A stretch of 64,000 bases of DNA, taken from Caldilineaceae bacterium (GTDB taxonomy: Bacteria > Chloroflexota > Anaerolineae > Caldilineales > Caldilineaceae). The stretch lies in assembly GCA_022827195.1 (NCBI GenBank), contig JAJDTL010000018.1:185078-249077 (forward strand). The letters run 5' to 3'. Numbering within the stretch: the stretch's first letter is position 1; each line of letters begins with the position of its first letter. The position numbers and the translations under genes are program-made. Below the pieces are notes generated by a model, which was not told the origin of the DNA, searched no databases, and saw only the letters and a list, made by a program, of their open reading frames with translations. This document shows, piece by piece, positions 8,277 to 17,117 of the stretch.

Positions 8277-8284
8277 AAAGGAGG
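8277..8284 (+). promoter_or_regulatory. strong Shine-Dalgarno that points to a CTG start
   Basis: AAAGGAGG is a near-perfect ribosome binding site. Seven nucleotides later lies CTG 8292, in frame with the HD-domain protein. Between the in-frame stop TGA 8250 and TTG 8376 there is no ATG, GTG or TTG in this frame. Confidence 0.65.
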
Positions 8285-8291
8285 CGCAGGT

Positions 8292-8918
8292 CTGGTTAAC
8301 GAGAATGAAGTTCGCCGCCTCTACCAGAGGGGCGATTCGGCCCACGACTTCGACCACGTACTGCGCGTCACCCGGTTGGGCATCCATATTGCCCAGGCCG
8401 AGTCCGCCGACGTCGAGGTCGTGCGCGCGGCCGCGCTGCTCCACGACGTCCCGGTCGAGGACGGAGGACGCGACGCGCATCACATGGCTGCGGCCGTTTT
8501 CGCCGCCGGCTACTTGCGAGCGGCCGGTATGGAACCGGCGCGCATCGAGAATGTCGTCCACTGCATCCAGGCCCATCGCTACCGCGATCGCTCGATCCAA
8601 CCGCGCACGCTCGAGGCGAAGTGTCTCTACGACGCCGACAAACTGGACAGCATCGGCGCTATCGGTGTCGGGCGCGCGTTCGCTCACGCCGGCCGTCATG
8701 GCAACCGCCTTTGGAACGAGGCGGCGGCCGCGACACCGCCCGAATGCGCCATACCGGACGGCCGCGATTACACACCGGTCCACGAGTACGTCTACAAGCT
8801 GAGCCGCGTCCTGCCAACTCTGCATACGTCGGCTGCCCGCCGCCTCGGCGAGGAAAGGCAGCGGTTCATGCGCCTCTTTTTTGAGCAGCTCGACGCAGAG
8901 ATGACCGGACGCAAGTGA
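8292..8918 (+). CDS. HD-domain phosphohydrolase, probable CTG start
   Basis: 208 residues if translation begins at CTG 8292. The stretch upstream of the first conventional start (TTG 8376) is clearly family sequence: GDSAHDFDHVLRVTRLG supplies the first metal-ligand His (H22) of HD domains. The H51-D52 pair is in RAAALLHDVPVEDGG, a further His in AAAVFAAGYL context, and DADKLDSIGAIG gives the final Asp. Bacterial relatives (YedJ/YpgQ-like) hydrolyse nucleotides or related phosphates. Cytoplasmic. A start at TTG 8376 would delete the first metal ligand, so the longer form is preferred. Confidence 0.8.
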   Translation: MVNENEVRRLYQRGDSAHDFDHVLRVTRLGIHIAQAESADVEVVRAAALLHDVPVEDGGRDAHHMAAAVFAAGYLRAAGMEPARIENVVHCIQAHRYRDRSIQPRTLEAKCLYDADKLDSIGAIGVGRAFAHAGRHGNRLWNEAAAATPPECAIPDGRDYTPVHEYVYKLSRVLPTLHTSAARRLGEERQRFMRLFFEQLDAEMTGRK

Positions 8919-9075
8919 CTTCGCATAGTCAAGAGAAGCGATTTCCTCAGCCTATGCCCCTTCCTGTTCCAGTGCGCTGCGGGAAGGTGCGTCATCGCAA
9001 TGGCCGGTACTGTACAAAACCGTCAACTGTGTTAGGCTATGCGGGTTGCCGGCGAGTTTATCAGACCGAAGAGAA

Positions 9076-11835
9076 ATGACGATGAAACAACAACCTGAAA
9101 CCAACAAGACTCGTCCTCTGCCCTTCGATGAGGCCGCGCGCCTGCCATTGCCGGGGGACAATGTCGCCATCGCCACGCGCACGCTGCCGGCGGGAACGCA
9201 GATTGACTACAGCGGCCGCATTCTGACGCTTGACTACACTACGATGGAGGGGCACCGGTTCGCCGTGGCGCCCATCGCCGAGGGGGCCGCCCTCCTTTCA
9301 TGGGGCCTGCCCTTCGGCATGGCGACGCGGCCGATCGCGCCTGGCGAGTATGTCCGGAACGCCGAGATGCTCGACGCGCTCGGCGTACGCGCGCTCGACT
9401 TCGAGCTCCCGGCCGAACCCAATTTCGCCGACCATGTCAAGCCATATATTCTGGATACCGCAACCTTCCAGCCGGGTGAGCCTACGCCCCGCCACGCGCA
9501 GGAACAGTTCTTCGAAGGCTATGCCAGACCTGCCGGACGCGGCGTGGGCACGCGCAACATGATCATCCTGCTCGGTACGTCTTCCCGCACAGGTGGCTTC
9601 GTGAGGCAGCTGGAGGCCCGCCTGGCAGGCACTGCCGACCAATTCAAAAACATCGATGGCATCGTCGCCGTCGCCCACACCGAGGGCGGCCACGACAATC
9701 CCAACAATACCGAATCGGTCCTGCGAACGCTGGCCGGCTTCATCGTTCATCCCAATGTCGGCGCTGTCCTCTGCGTCGATTACGGTCTCGAACCGGTCGA
9801 CAACGCACGCCTGCGCGCATACCTGTGCGATCAAGACTACCCGCTTGACGCCGTACGGCACACTTTCCTGACACTCAAGGGCGGATTTCAGGCCGGACTG
9901 GAGCAGGCAGAGGCGATCGTGCAGGGCTGGCTGGAGGATGTTGACGCCACCCCGCGCACACTGCAGCCCCTTTCCGAACTGAAACTGGCACTGCAGTGCG
10001 GCGGCTCCGACGCGTTTTCAGGCATCTCAGGCAATCCCCTTGCCTCCTGGGTCGCCCGCGAACTGGTCCGCTACGGCGGGGCGGCAAACCTGGCTGAGAC
10101 GGACGAGCTAATCGGGGCCGAACCCTATATGATGCTCAATGTGCGCGACGCCGACACAGCGGCAGCGTTTCTGCACACGATTGCGCGCTTTCAGGAGAGG
10201 GTCGCCTGGCACGGTCATTCTGCCGCCGGCAACCCTTCCGGCGGCAACAAATACCGCGGCCTCTACAACATCGTCCTCAAGTCGATAGGCGCCGCCATGA
10301 AACGCCACCCTGACGTGCGCCTCGACCATGTAATTGATTACAGCGCGCCGATGCGCGAGCCCGGCTACTACTTCATGGACAGCCCCGGCAACGATCTTGA
10401 GAGCATCGCCGGTCAGGTGGCGTCCGGCTGCAACATCATCTACTTTGTCACCGGCAACGGCTCGATCACCAACTTTCCTTTTGTGCCGACCATCAAGATC
10501 GTCACCACCACCCAGCGCTACGAGTTGCTCAGCCGCGACATGGACGTCAACGCCGGCCGCTACCTGGATGGGACTCCGATGGACGAACTCGGCGCGGAAA
10601 CCCTCGAGTTGACACGACGGGCAGCCTCCGGCGAGCGCACCGTTGGCGAGAAGGCCGGTCACGCCCAAGTCCAGCTATGGCGCGATTGGCGCCAGACGGG
10701 TCCGGGCAAAGTCGAGGAGATTAGCAGCCGTCCAGACCCTGCAGGAAGGCCGCTGCCCATGCGCGGCGACGCTTCAAACCCGCCCGCGTTGGACCTCACC
10801 TACCCGGCCTACGCCGCGCCCGATGGCCCGGTTGCCGACCGCATCGGCCTGATCCTGCCGACAAGTCTCTGTTCCGGTCAGATCGGCCAGATCGCGGCCG
10901 CTCGTCTCAACGGCAGGAACGCACGCGGCCAGGCTTTGCCAGGCTCGCCGAGTAGATACGTGGCGCTGGCTCATACCGAGGGCTGCGGCTTTTCCGGTGG
11001 ACACACCGGGGACCTTTACGTGCGGACCGTGCTCGGCTACCTCCGTCATCCCCAGGCCGCCGAAACGCTGCTGCTTGAACATGGTTGTGAGAAGACCCAC
11101 AACGATTATTTCCGGCACGAACTGACCTCTGCCGGGCTCGACCTCGATCGCTACGGCTGGGCCAGCATCCAGCTGGACGGCGGCATCGACGCGGTCTTGC
11201 AGAAGATCGACGATTGGTTCGGAGCGCGGCTGGCTGCGGTGCCCGCGCCCGCCCGCTTGACCGCCGGTGCTTCCGACCTGCGCATCGGCCTGCTCAGTTC
11301 GAGTACACTTTCCGCCCAGGCCGCCCGGCAGTTCGGCCGGCTGGCAGCCGCCATCGTTCGTTCGGGCGGTACGGTCATCGTGCCGGAGAACGCGGCGCTC
11401 CTTTCCTCGGAGGCCTTTCTGGAAGAGAGCGCAGGGGCCGGGCCCCATATGCCGACCTTGGCCTACGGACAAGCCCTGGCCGATGCCGCGGTAAGGCGCG
11501 GACTGCATATCATGGAAACGCCGACCGAACACTGGACCGAGACGGTCACCGGCCTTGGCGGCGCCGGCGTGGAGGCGATTCTGGCTTACGCCGGCAGCCA
11601 CCCGATCGAGGGCCACCCGCTCGTGCCCGTGTTGCAAGTTACCAGCGATGAGAATGTTGCGCAGCGGTTCGCCGACGATATGGACGCGCTGCTCGAACGA
11701 GATCCCGATGGCTGGCCTCAACAGCTGGCCGACCTGCTTGCCCAAACGCTGGGCGGGCAGAGGCAGCCGAAAGCGACGCGCTCCGGCAACATCGACTTCC
11801 AGTTCACCCGCGGGCTGCTGGGCATCTCCCTCTGA
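9076..11835 (+). CDS. UxaA-like altronate/galactarate dehydratase with duplicated domain
   Basis: 919 residues, against about 490-550 for normal UxaA/GarD. Residues 20-95 form a SAF-like domain (GDNVAIATRTLPAGTQIDYS). The UxaA core follows from about 150 (GRGVGTRNMIILLGTSS, AVAHTEGGHDNPNN) and the large C-terminal UxaA domain from about 310 to 560 (LKLALQCGGSDAFSGISGNP, IDYSAPMREPGYYFMDSPGN). From about 590 a second copy of the first core domain appears (ADRIGLILPTSLCSGQIGQI, YVALAHTEGCGFSGGHTGD, TVLGYLRHPQAAETLLLEHG). The family dehydrates sugar acids with Fe2+. Copy 1 has HTEGG where copy 2 has HTEGCG (C637). Start ATG 9076; ATG 9082 is possible. It precedes a sulfatase by 25 nt. Confidence 0.85.
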   Translation: MTMKQQPETNKTRPLPFDEAARLPLPGDNVAIATRTLPAGTQIDYSGRILTLDYTTMEGHRFAVAPIAEGAALLSWGLPFGMATRPIAPGEYVRNAEMLDALGVRALDFELPAEPNFADHVKPYILDTATFQPGEPTPRHAQEQFFEGYARPAGRGVGTRNMIILLGTSSRTGGFVRQLEARLAGTADQFKNIDGIVAVAHTEGGHDNPNNTESVLRTLAGFIVHPNVGAVLCVDYGLEPVDNARLRAYLCDQDYPLDAVRHTFLTLKGGFQAGLEQAEAIVQGWLEDVDATPRTLQPLSELKLALQCGGSDAFSGISGNPLASWVARELVRYGGAANLAETDELIGAEPYMMLNVRDADTAAAFLHTIARFQERVAWHGHSAAGNPSGGNKYRGLYNIVLKSIGAAMKRHPDVRLDHVIDYSAPMREPGYYFMDSPGNDLESIAGQVASGCNIIYFVTGNGSITNFPFVPTIKIVTTTQRYELLSRDMDVNAGRYLDGTPMDELGAETLELTRRAASGERTVGEKAGHAQVQLWRDWRQTGPGKVEEISSRPDPAGRPLPMRGDASNPPALDLTYPAYAAPDGPVADRIGLILPTSLCSGQIGQIAAARLNGRNARGQALPGSPSRYVALAHTEGCGFSGGHTGDLYVRTVLGYLRHPQAAETLLLEHGCEKTHNDYFRHELTSAGLDLDRYGWASIQLDGGIDAVLQKIDDWFGARLAAVPAPARLTAGASDLRIGLLSSSTLSAQAARQFGRLAAAIVRSGGTVIVPENAALLSSEAFLEESAGAGPHMPTLAYGQALADAAVRRGLHIMETPTEHWTETVTGLGGAGVEAILAYAGSHPIEGHPLVPVLQVTSDENVAQRFADDMDALLERDPDGWPQQLADLLAQTLGGQRQPKATRSGNIDFQFTRGLLGISL

Positions 11836-11860
11836 ACCTGGCAGCAAGAGAGATCAAACG

Positions 11861-13222
11861 ATGCCGCAGAATCCGCCCAACGTCGTCTATGTGTTCGCCG
11901 ACCAGTGGCGGGCACAGGACACAGGGTACGCTGGCAACAGCCAGGTGCAGACGCCCCATCTCGACGCGCTGGCCGCACAGAGCGTAAACTTCACCCATGC
12001 CCTGGCGGGTATCCCAGTCTGCTGCCCGGCACGCGCGACGCTTCTGACCGGCCAGCACGCTTTGACCCACGGCGTCTTCGTCAACGACGTGCACCTCGCC
12101 GACGATGCCGTCTCCATGGCCAAGCTCTTCAAGGGGGCCGGATACGACACCGCGTATGTCGGCAAGTGGCACGTAGACGGCCGCGGCCGCAGCAACTACA
12201 TCCCGCCCGAGAGCCGCCAGGGCTTCGACTATTGGAAGGCCCTCGAATGCACGCATGACTACAACGACTCCAGGTACTACGCGGGCAGTTCCGATCAGCC
12301 CTTGACCTGGGAGGGCTACGACGCCATCGAGCAGACAAGGGACGTTCAGGCCTACCTGCGCGATCGCAAAGGTGACGGAAGCGCCGACAGACCTTTTCTT
12401 CTCCTGCTCTCGTGGGGGCCCCCGCACGCGCCGTACGAAACGGCCCCGAAAGTGTACCGGCAACTCTACAACGCTGACGCAATCCGGCTGCGTCCCAACG
12501 TGCCGCCGCAGATGGCCGCAGCCGCCCGAGACTGGCTTGCCGGCTACTACGCCCACTGCACTGCCCTCGACGACTGCCTCGGCGCCCTGCTGGAGACCCT
12601 GCAAGAAGAGGGCCTGGCTGACGACACCCTCTTTGTCTTCACCTCCGATCATGGAGACATGCTCGGCTCGCAGGGCGAGGTGAAGAAACAGAGGCCCTGG
12701 GAGGAGTCGGTGCGCGTACCCTTCCTGCTGCGGTGGCCGCGCCGCTTCGGCTGGCGGGGCCGGCAGGTCGACGCACTGCTCGACACGCCCGACATCCTGC
12801 CGACGCTGCTCTCCCTCTGCGGCCTTCCGATACCGCATACGGTCGAAGGGCGCGACTTTTCGGCGGCGATCGAAGGCGGCGGAGACCCTTCGGGCGGCGC
12901 CGCGCTCATCTACTGCCCCCATCCGTTCGGCCAGTTCACCCGCCAGGACGGCGGCCGCGAGTATCGAGGTCTGCGCACCCGGCGTCATACATACGTGCGC
13001 GATCTGAACGGGCCGTGGCTGCTCTACGACAACGAAGAAGATCCTTTCCAGCTCGAAAACCTTGTCAGTCGCCCTGCAAGCAACGGCCTGCAGACCGAAT
13101 TGGACGCGCTGCTCCAGCACAAACTCGATGAGCGCGGCGATGCCTTCCTGCCCGGAACCGCCTATGTCGATAAGTGGGGCTACCCCCAGGACGAGACCGG
13201 CACTGTCCCCTTCGAATGTTGA
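11861..13222 (+). CDS. type I sulfatase
   Basis: 453 residues from ATG 11861. The sulfatase signature is CCPARATLLTG with C54-x-P-x-R58, where C54 is the residue converted to formylglycine. Metal and substrate ligands are visible in NVVYVFADQWRAQDTG (Asp), VGKWHVDGRG (Lys/His), WGPPHAPYE (His) and FTSDHGDMLGSQG (Asp-His). There is no signal peptide, so it would act in the cytoplasm unless exported by another route. It hydrolyses sulfate esters; the glycan or other substrate is unknown. It follows the UxaA-like gene by 25 nt, suggesting joint use of sulfated acidic sugars. No formylglycine-generating enzyme is in the window. Confidence 0.92.
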   Translation: MPQNPPNVVYVFADQWRAQDTGYAGNSQVQTPHLDALAAQSVNFTHALAGIPVCCPARATLLTGQHALTHGVFVNDVHLADDAVSMAKLFKGAGYDTAYVGKWHVDGRGRSNYIPPESRQGFDYWKALECTHDYNDSRYYAGSSDQPLTWEGYDAIEQTRDVQAYLRDRKGDGSADRPFLLLLSWGPPHAPYETAPKVYRQLYNADAIRLRPNVPPQMAAAARDWLAGYYAHCTALDDCLGALLETLQEEGLADDTLFVFTSDHGDMLGSQGEVKKQRPWEESVRVPFLLRWPRRFGWRGRQVDALLDTPDILPTLLSLCGLPIPHTVEGRDFSAAIEGGGDPSGGAALIYCPHPFGQFTRQDGGREYRGLRTRRHTYVRDLNGPWLLYDNEEDPFQLENLVSRPASNGLQTELDALLQHKLDERGDAFLPGTAYVDKWGYPQDETGTVPFEC

Positions 13223-13377
13223 TCCCGGCTCGCCGCCATTCCGCCCACTCGTGTAGAGACTCCCGCCAGGCATTTCTTCGTACCCAATCGTGCTATGTTG
13301 CATCAACTTTGGCTACCTACCAGGGCAGCATTCAACGAAAAACTGGAAGCTGAAAACTCAAAACGCATTGCCAAAAA

Positions 13378-14148
13378 ATGAACTCAGCATCCGCCTACCT
13401 CAGCCAAGCCCAGGCAATCCTTGACCGCATCATCGCCACCCAGATGGAGAACATTCAGCGCGCCGCTGACATCTGCATCGACTCCATCGCGCAGGAGGGC
13501 CTGGTTCATCTCTTCGGCACGGGCCACTCACGCATGTTCATCGAGGAGATTTATCCCCGGCACGGCTCCTTTCCCGGCTTTCATCCGATCGTCGAGCTCT
13601 CGCTCACCTTTCACAACCAGGTCGTCGGCGCCAACGGCCAGCGCCAGGCCATGTTCATCGAGCACGTCGAAGGTTTCGCCAGGCAGATCCTGCGCAACTT
13701 CGTCCTTCGCCCGCCCGACAGTTTCATGATTTTCTCCAACAGCGGTGTCAACGAGGTCATCGTCGAAATGGCCCTTGAGGCCAAGGCCCTCGACCTGCCC
13801 GTTATTGCCGTCGTGTCGGTCGACCACTGCACCGCGTCCGCGCCAAAGCATAGCAGCGGCAAGCGCTTGCTCGACGTCGCCGACGTCACCATCGACAACG
13901 CCACGCCAGCCGGCGACGCCATGGTCCGCGTCGAAGGACTTGAAGACCCGGTCGGGCCGGGCTCGACCATCGGCGCGGCAGCGGTTGTTAACGCCGTCAA
14001 GTGTCTTGTCGCCGCCGGCCTGACCGAGCGCGGCAAACCGCCCCTCGTCCTCTCCAGCAGCGTTTTCTCCGGCGACAGGTCGGCTGAAAAGTTCGACGCC
14101 TCCTACGACGACTACCGGCGCCGCGTGCGCCGAGTCTACGGAGATTGA
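13378..14148 (+). CDS. SIS-domain protein (UPF0309-like)
   Basis: 256 residues from ATG 13378; no clear Shine-Dalgarno precedes it. SIS (sugar isomerase) features: GLVHLFGTGHSRMFIEEIYP is the first nucleotide-fold loop, PDSFMIFSNSGVNEVIVEMA the phosphate-binding Ser loop, and VIAVVSVDHCTASAPKHSSG the following strand. The overall pattern matches the UPF0309 group of phosphosugar-binding proteins near N-acetylmannosamine or GlcNAc catabolic genes in Gram-positives. It probably binds or isomerises a phosphosugar in the cytoplasm. It lies between the sulfatase and a MetE-like gene, all in one direction, and may belong to the same catabolic block. Confidence 0.85.
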   Translation: MNSASAYLSQAQAILDRIIATQMENIQRAADICIDSIAQEGLVHLFGTGHSRMFIEEIYPRHGSFPGFHPIVELSLTFHNQVVGANGQRQAMFIEHVEGFARQILRNFVLRPPDSFMIFSNSGVNEVIVEMALEAKALDLPVIAVVSVDHCTASAPKHSSGKRLLDVADVTIDNATPAGDAMVRVEGLEDPVGPGSTIGAAAVVNAVKCLVAAGLTERGKPPLVLSSSVFSGDRSAEKFDASYDDYRRRVRRVYGD

Positions 14149-14188
14149 ATCGCTTTCCTGACCCGCGCCAGACCGGACCGAAAAGATC

Positions 14189-15226
14189 ATGCAACCGACA
14201 CCATTGCGCACCACCGTGATTGGCAGCCATCCCATTCCGGCCTGGCTGGAGTTTGCCAGCGAGCACTTGGACCGGTTCGGCAGCGACGACCTCGCCGAAA
14301 TGATCGACGACGCCGTCGTTGGCGCCATCCACGACCAGCTTTCGGCCGGCCTCGACGTCATCACCGACGGCGAGCAGACGCGCCTCGACTTCAATCTCTC
14401 CTTTTACGGCTACCTAGACGGCATCGAGCCGGAACCCGCCTCACCCCGCCTCTGGGGTCCGCCCGCGCACGACCAGCGCGGGAAACATTCCATCGTCGGC
14501 GAGCTTTGCGCGCCCAACGGACTCGGGGCCGTCGAGGAGTTCCGGCGCTTGCGGCGGCTTGCTCCCTGCGGTCAGGACGCCCCCGCGTTGAAGGCCAGCG
14601 TGCCCGGTCCTTACACGCTCAGCGGCCGCCTTTTGCCCAGCGCCGCCTATCCCGACCGCTATGCAGTAACCGAAGCGCTGCTGCCAATCGTGCGGGCCGA
14701 ACTAGAAGCCCTCGTCGCCGCCGGCTGCCACGAAATCACCGTCGACGAACCCTCCATGAGCTGCTACGCCTACCGCGAAGACCCTCTCCGCTTTGTCGAC
14801 ATCTTCAATCGCACCGTCGAGTCCGTCGTGGGCAGATGCCGGTTGTCGACGCATCTCTGTTTTGGCAACTACAAGGGCCATCCTGTCGGTTTCCGTCGCT
14901 ACGCGCCCATGTTTCCTGCCTTTCTTGAGATGAACGTCGACGAGATTCACGTCGAGATGGCCAACCGCGAGTATGCCGAGTTGGAGATCATCGGCTCCAT
15001 CGCCGAACGCCGCGACGTGGCAGTGGGCATCATCGACGTCAAAAGCTACTTCATCGAGTCGCCAGAGCACGTTGCCGAGACTGTCCGCCGCTGCCTGGAC
15101 TTCGCTCCGGCCGACCGCCTCGCCTTCGCGCCCGACTGCGGCCTCAGCCAGACTGCGCGCTGGGCCGCCCGCCTGAAACTGCACAACATGGTCGCCGGCG
15201 TGCATGCAGTCCGGAACGAGCTGTAG
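14189..15226 (+). CDS. short MetE C-terminal-type methyltransferase
   Basis: 345 residues from ATG 14189, equal to only the catalytic C-terminal barrel of cobalamin-independent methionine synthase (MetE is about 750 aa). TTVIGSHPIPAW is the barrel start and SAGLDVITDGEQTRLDF the next block. The zinc site appears intact: STHLCFGNY gives His and Cys, VEMANREYAELE gives Glu, and LAFAPDCGLSQT gives the last Cys. Such stand-alone forms (MesD/core-MetE-like) transfer methyl groups to homocysteine or other thiols from varied donors. The donor is not known here, and folate-binding N-terminal sequence is absent. Cytoplasmic. Confidence 0.85.
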   Translation: MQPTPLRTTVIGSHPIPAWLEFASEHLDRFGSDDLAEMIDDAVVGAIHDQLSAGLDVITDGEQTRLDFNLSFYGYLDGIEPEPASPRLWGPPAHDQRGKHSIVGELCAPNGLGAVEEFRRLRRLAPCGQDAPALKASVPGPYTLSGRLLPSAAYPDRYAVTEALLPIVRAELEALVAAGCHEITVDEPSMSCYAYREDPLRFVDIFNRTVESVVGRCRLSTHLCFGNYKGHPVGFRRYAPMFPAFLEMNVDEIHVEMANREYAELEIIGSIAERRDVAVGIIDVKSYFIESPEHVAETVRRCLDFAPADRLAFAPDCGLSQTARWAARLKLHNMVAGVHAVRNEL

Positions 15227-15379
15227 CAACGGCCGCACCCCAACACCGGCATTTCCTCTGCGACGAGCAACTCCGCCCTCTCTCGCGACCCTTCGAGCCC
15301 CCCGTCGATTATCTCCTGTTCGTCCAGTGGCAACTGCAATCTCACTCCGAGATGAGATACTCTTTCATCGCCTAAAGAT

Positions 15380-15408
15380 TTGGCGCCTGCCCATCCATGT
15401 GCTAAACT
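15380..15408 (+). promoter_or_regulatory. sigma-70-like promoter for rplS
   Basis: TTGGCG at 15380-15385 and TAAACT at 15403-15408 are separated by exactly 17 bp. Transcription would start near 15415 and give a leader of about 118 nt before the rplS start. The leader is G-rich (GGGGGCGCG near 15455) and could fold. The 306-nt gap 15227-15532 contains nothing else I can support. Confidence 0.45.
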
Positions 15409-15532
15409 GCGGTGCTGTGCCCACACTGGTAGGGGCTGAGTACCGTTACACCGGGGGCGCGTTCTGGAGTACATCAGGCCGTGACCGCGCAACTCTAGGG
15501 GATAGACGCATTGATCGAGAGGGCGGTGTGAG

Positions 15533-15895
15533 ATGACAAATGCTTTGATGGCTTCGCTGCAACCGGAGATGCCTGAAGGCATGGCCGATATCGATCCCGG
15601 CGATACCGTGCGGGTCCACCAGCGCATCACCGAAGGCCGCAACGAACGTATCCAGGTCTTTCAGGGCGTGGTGATCGCTAAGAGAGGCGGAAGAGACGCG
15701 GGCGCGACCTACACCGTCCGGCGAACCGGCTCGCACGGTGTCGGCGTCGAGCGCACCTTTCCTCTCTATAGCAAGAGCGTGGAAAAGGTTGAGGTGCTGC
15801 GCAAGACCAAGGTCCGCCGCGCGCAGCTATACTATCTGCGCGATCGGCAGGGCAAGTCGGCCCGCCTCAAGGAAAAACGCTTCATCAGCGTGTAG
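15533..15895 (+). CDS. rplS: 50S ribosomal protein L19
   Basis: 120 residues from ATG 15533. The L19 signature is plain: [74 protein letters not shown] and a final [15 protein letters not shown]. It sits at the 30S-50S interface. It stands alone: the usual neighbours trmD, rimM and rpsP are not adjacent here. The first ten residues ([10 protein letters not shown]) are slightly longer than typical, and ATG 15548 is a possible alternative start. The long leader upstream leaves room for autoregulation, which I cannot demonstrate. Confidence 0.97.
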   Translation: MTNALMASLQPEMPEGMADIDPGDTVRVHQRITEGRNERIQVFQGVVIAKRGGRDAGATYTVRRTGSHGVGVERTFPLYSKSVEKVEVLRKTKVRRAQLYYLRDRQGKSARLKEKRFISV

Positions 15896-15915
15896 CTGTT
15901 GCTTGTAAACGGCAC

Positions 15916-15947
15916 TCCTGCAGCGTCCTGCGACACACGCTGCAGGA
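15916..15947 (+). repeat. 11-bp inverted repeat
   Basis: TCCTGCAGCGT (15916-15926) is mirrored by ACGCTGCAGGA (15937-15947) around a 10-nt loop, 20 nt after the rplS stop. There is no T-run after it, so it is either a Rho-independent-like stem without a U tract, an RNA-stability element, or an operator for the next gene. Confidence 0.6.
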
Positions 15948-15991
15948 CGACGTATCGTCTTCCGGTATTCGCCCGTGCGATATTCGACTCC

Positions 15992-16711
15992 GTGATCGAT
16001 AGAATAGCTCGCATCCTCGGCGACCACTCCGCAGTCCTACCAACCGAACTCTACAATGAGGGCTGGATGCTTCGCCTGGTCCTGGACTGGTACAGTCGAC
16101 GGCCAGGAACGGACGGCCGCGCTCTCTTCGAGCAGGGCGCCCGCTGGTTCTCAGAAGGAAGGCTCTCCTCGCAGTTCCTTCCCCGCTTCAGGGGCGACAA
16201 ACTGGCCGAGGCTCATACTCATACCGACGGCGTTGTCGGCCACTTTGACATTGAGCAACGGTCTGAGGTCCGTCTCCGCAAAGGCGCGACTCAGCTCCTG
16301 GTTCTCGAAGCCAAGTTGGCGAGCAGACTCTCGTCCGGGACGACTCGGGCCCCGGGCTACGACCAGGCCGCCAGGAGCGTGGCATGCCTGGCCCATGTCG
16401 CCGCGGAAGCAGGAGTCGCCCCCGGCTCGCTGTCCAGCTACGGTTTCTGGGTATTCGCCCCCCAGAAGCGGCTCGGTGAATTCACGTCACTTGCTACAGC
16501 GGAAAGCATCAAGGCCAAAGTAAGAGAGCGCGTCGAACAGTTCGGCGACGACAAAATCGAGTGGTACAACGGCATCTTCCTGCCCCATCTCGAGTCGATG
16601 TCGGTCGGAACCATGGCCTGGGAGGACCTGCTCAGCGCCATGGAGTCCGAAGGCGCGGGAACCGGATTCCGCCAGTTCTACCAGGAATGCTGCACCTACG
16701 CCAATCTCTAG
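15992..16711 (+). CDS. PD-(D/E)XK nuclease-fold hypothetical protein
   Basis: 239 residues from GTG 15992; the frame is open upstream to a TTG at 15899, but that stretch covers the inverted repeat and looks non-coding. The central part has the order expected of a PD-(D/E)XK core: GVVGHFDIEQRSEVRL with an Asp, then LLVLEAKLASRLS with E-x-K, then a helix PGYDQAARSVACLAHVAAEA with a Gln. This resembles restriction-like or phage-related nuclease domains of unknown role. The N-terminus (LPTELYNEGWMLRLVLDWYS) is typical of a stand-alone group of such proteins. No methylase is nearby. Function unknown. Confidence 0.55.
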   Translation: MIDRIARILGDHSAVLPTELYNEGWMLRLVLDWYSRRPGTDGRALFEQGARWFSEGRLSSQFLPRFRGDKLAEAHTHTDGVVGHFDIEQRSEVRLRKGATQLLVLEAKLASRLSSGTTRAPGYDQAARSVACLAHVAAEAGVAPGSLSSYGFWVFAPQKRLGEFTSLATAESIKAKVRERVEQFGDDKIEWYNGIFLPHLESMSVGTMAWEDLLSAMESEGAGTGFRQFYQECCTYANL

Positions 16712-17117
16712 ACCTCTGTCCAGTATCTCCGGCGGCCCTGTCCCAATCCCCTCCAGCGGAAGGCAAGTAAGGAAGCAACCGCACCCCTAAAGAAAGAGGG
16801 GCACCTTCCGGCCGGCATCACTCCCAGTACAGGAGTGACCAGGAGCATGTGTGTATCATTAGTGGCGTAAGTCAGTTGGTTCTCTGGCTTCTCGGGTCCT
16901 GTTGAAACACACTTCCGATCGCATTTGGGATCCACTTTTCTGGTATAGTAGTATTGGGTTTCCGTACCGGTTTATGCGTTCGGCTTCCCCCGATTGACTG
17001 TCCACTCCCGTTTTGTTGGCCTCATTGGCGCACTGAGACTTCCACTACTGTTTTTGAGTCATGAAATCGGCTCTCCCTAATGAGCATAAGGCTCTGGGAG
17101 CATCCCTGGAGGTTCAA
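16712..17117. other. intergenic region with hairpins and a -10 element
   Basis: No gene seen in 406 bp. It holds an inverted repeat TCACTCC / GGAGTGA (16818-16824 and 16832-16838, 7-nt loop) and, before it, a CCCCT / AGGGG stem (16784-16801); either may end transcription of the nuclease-fold gene. An extended -10, TGG plus TATAGT at 16944-16949, points toward the binding-protein gene 170 bp downstream and lacks a good -35. Confidence 0.4.
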
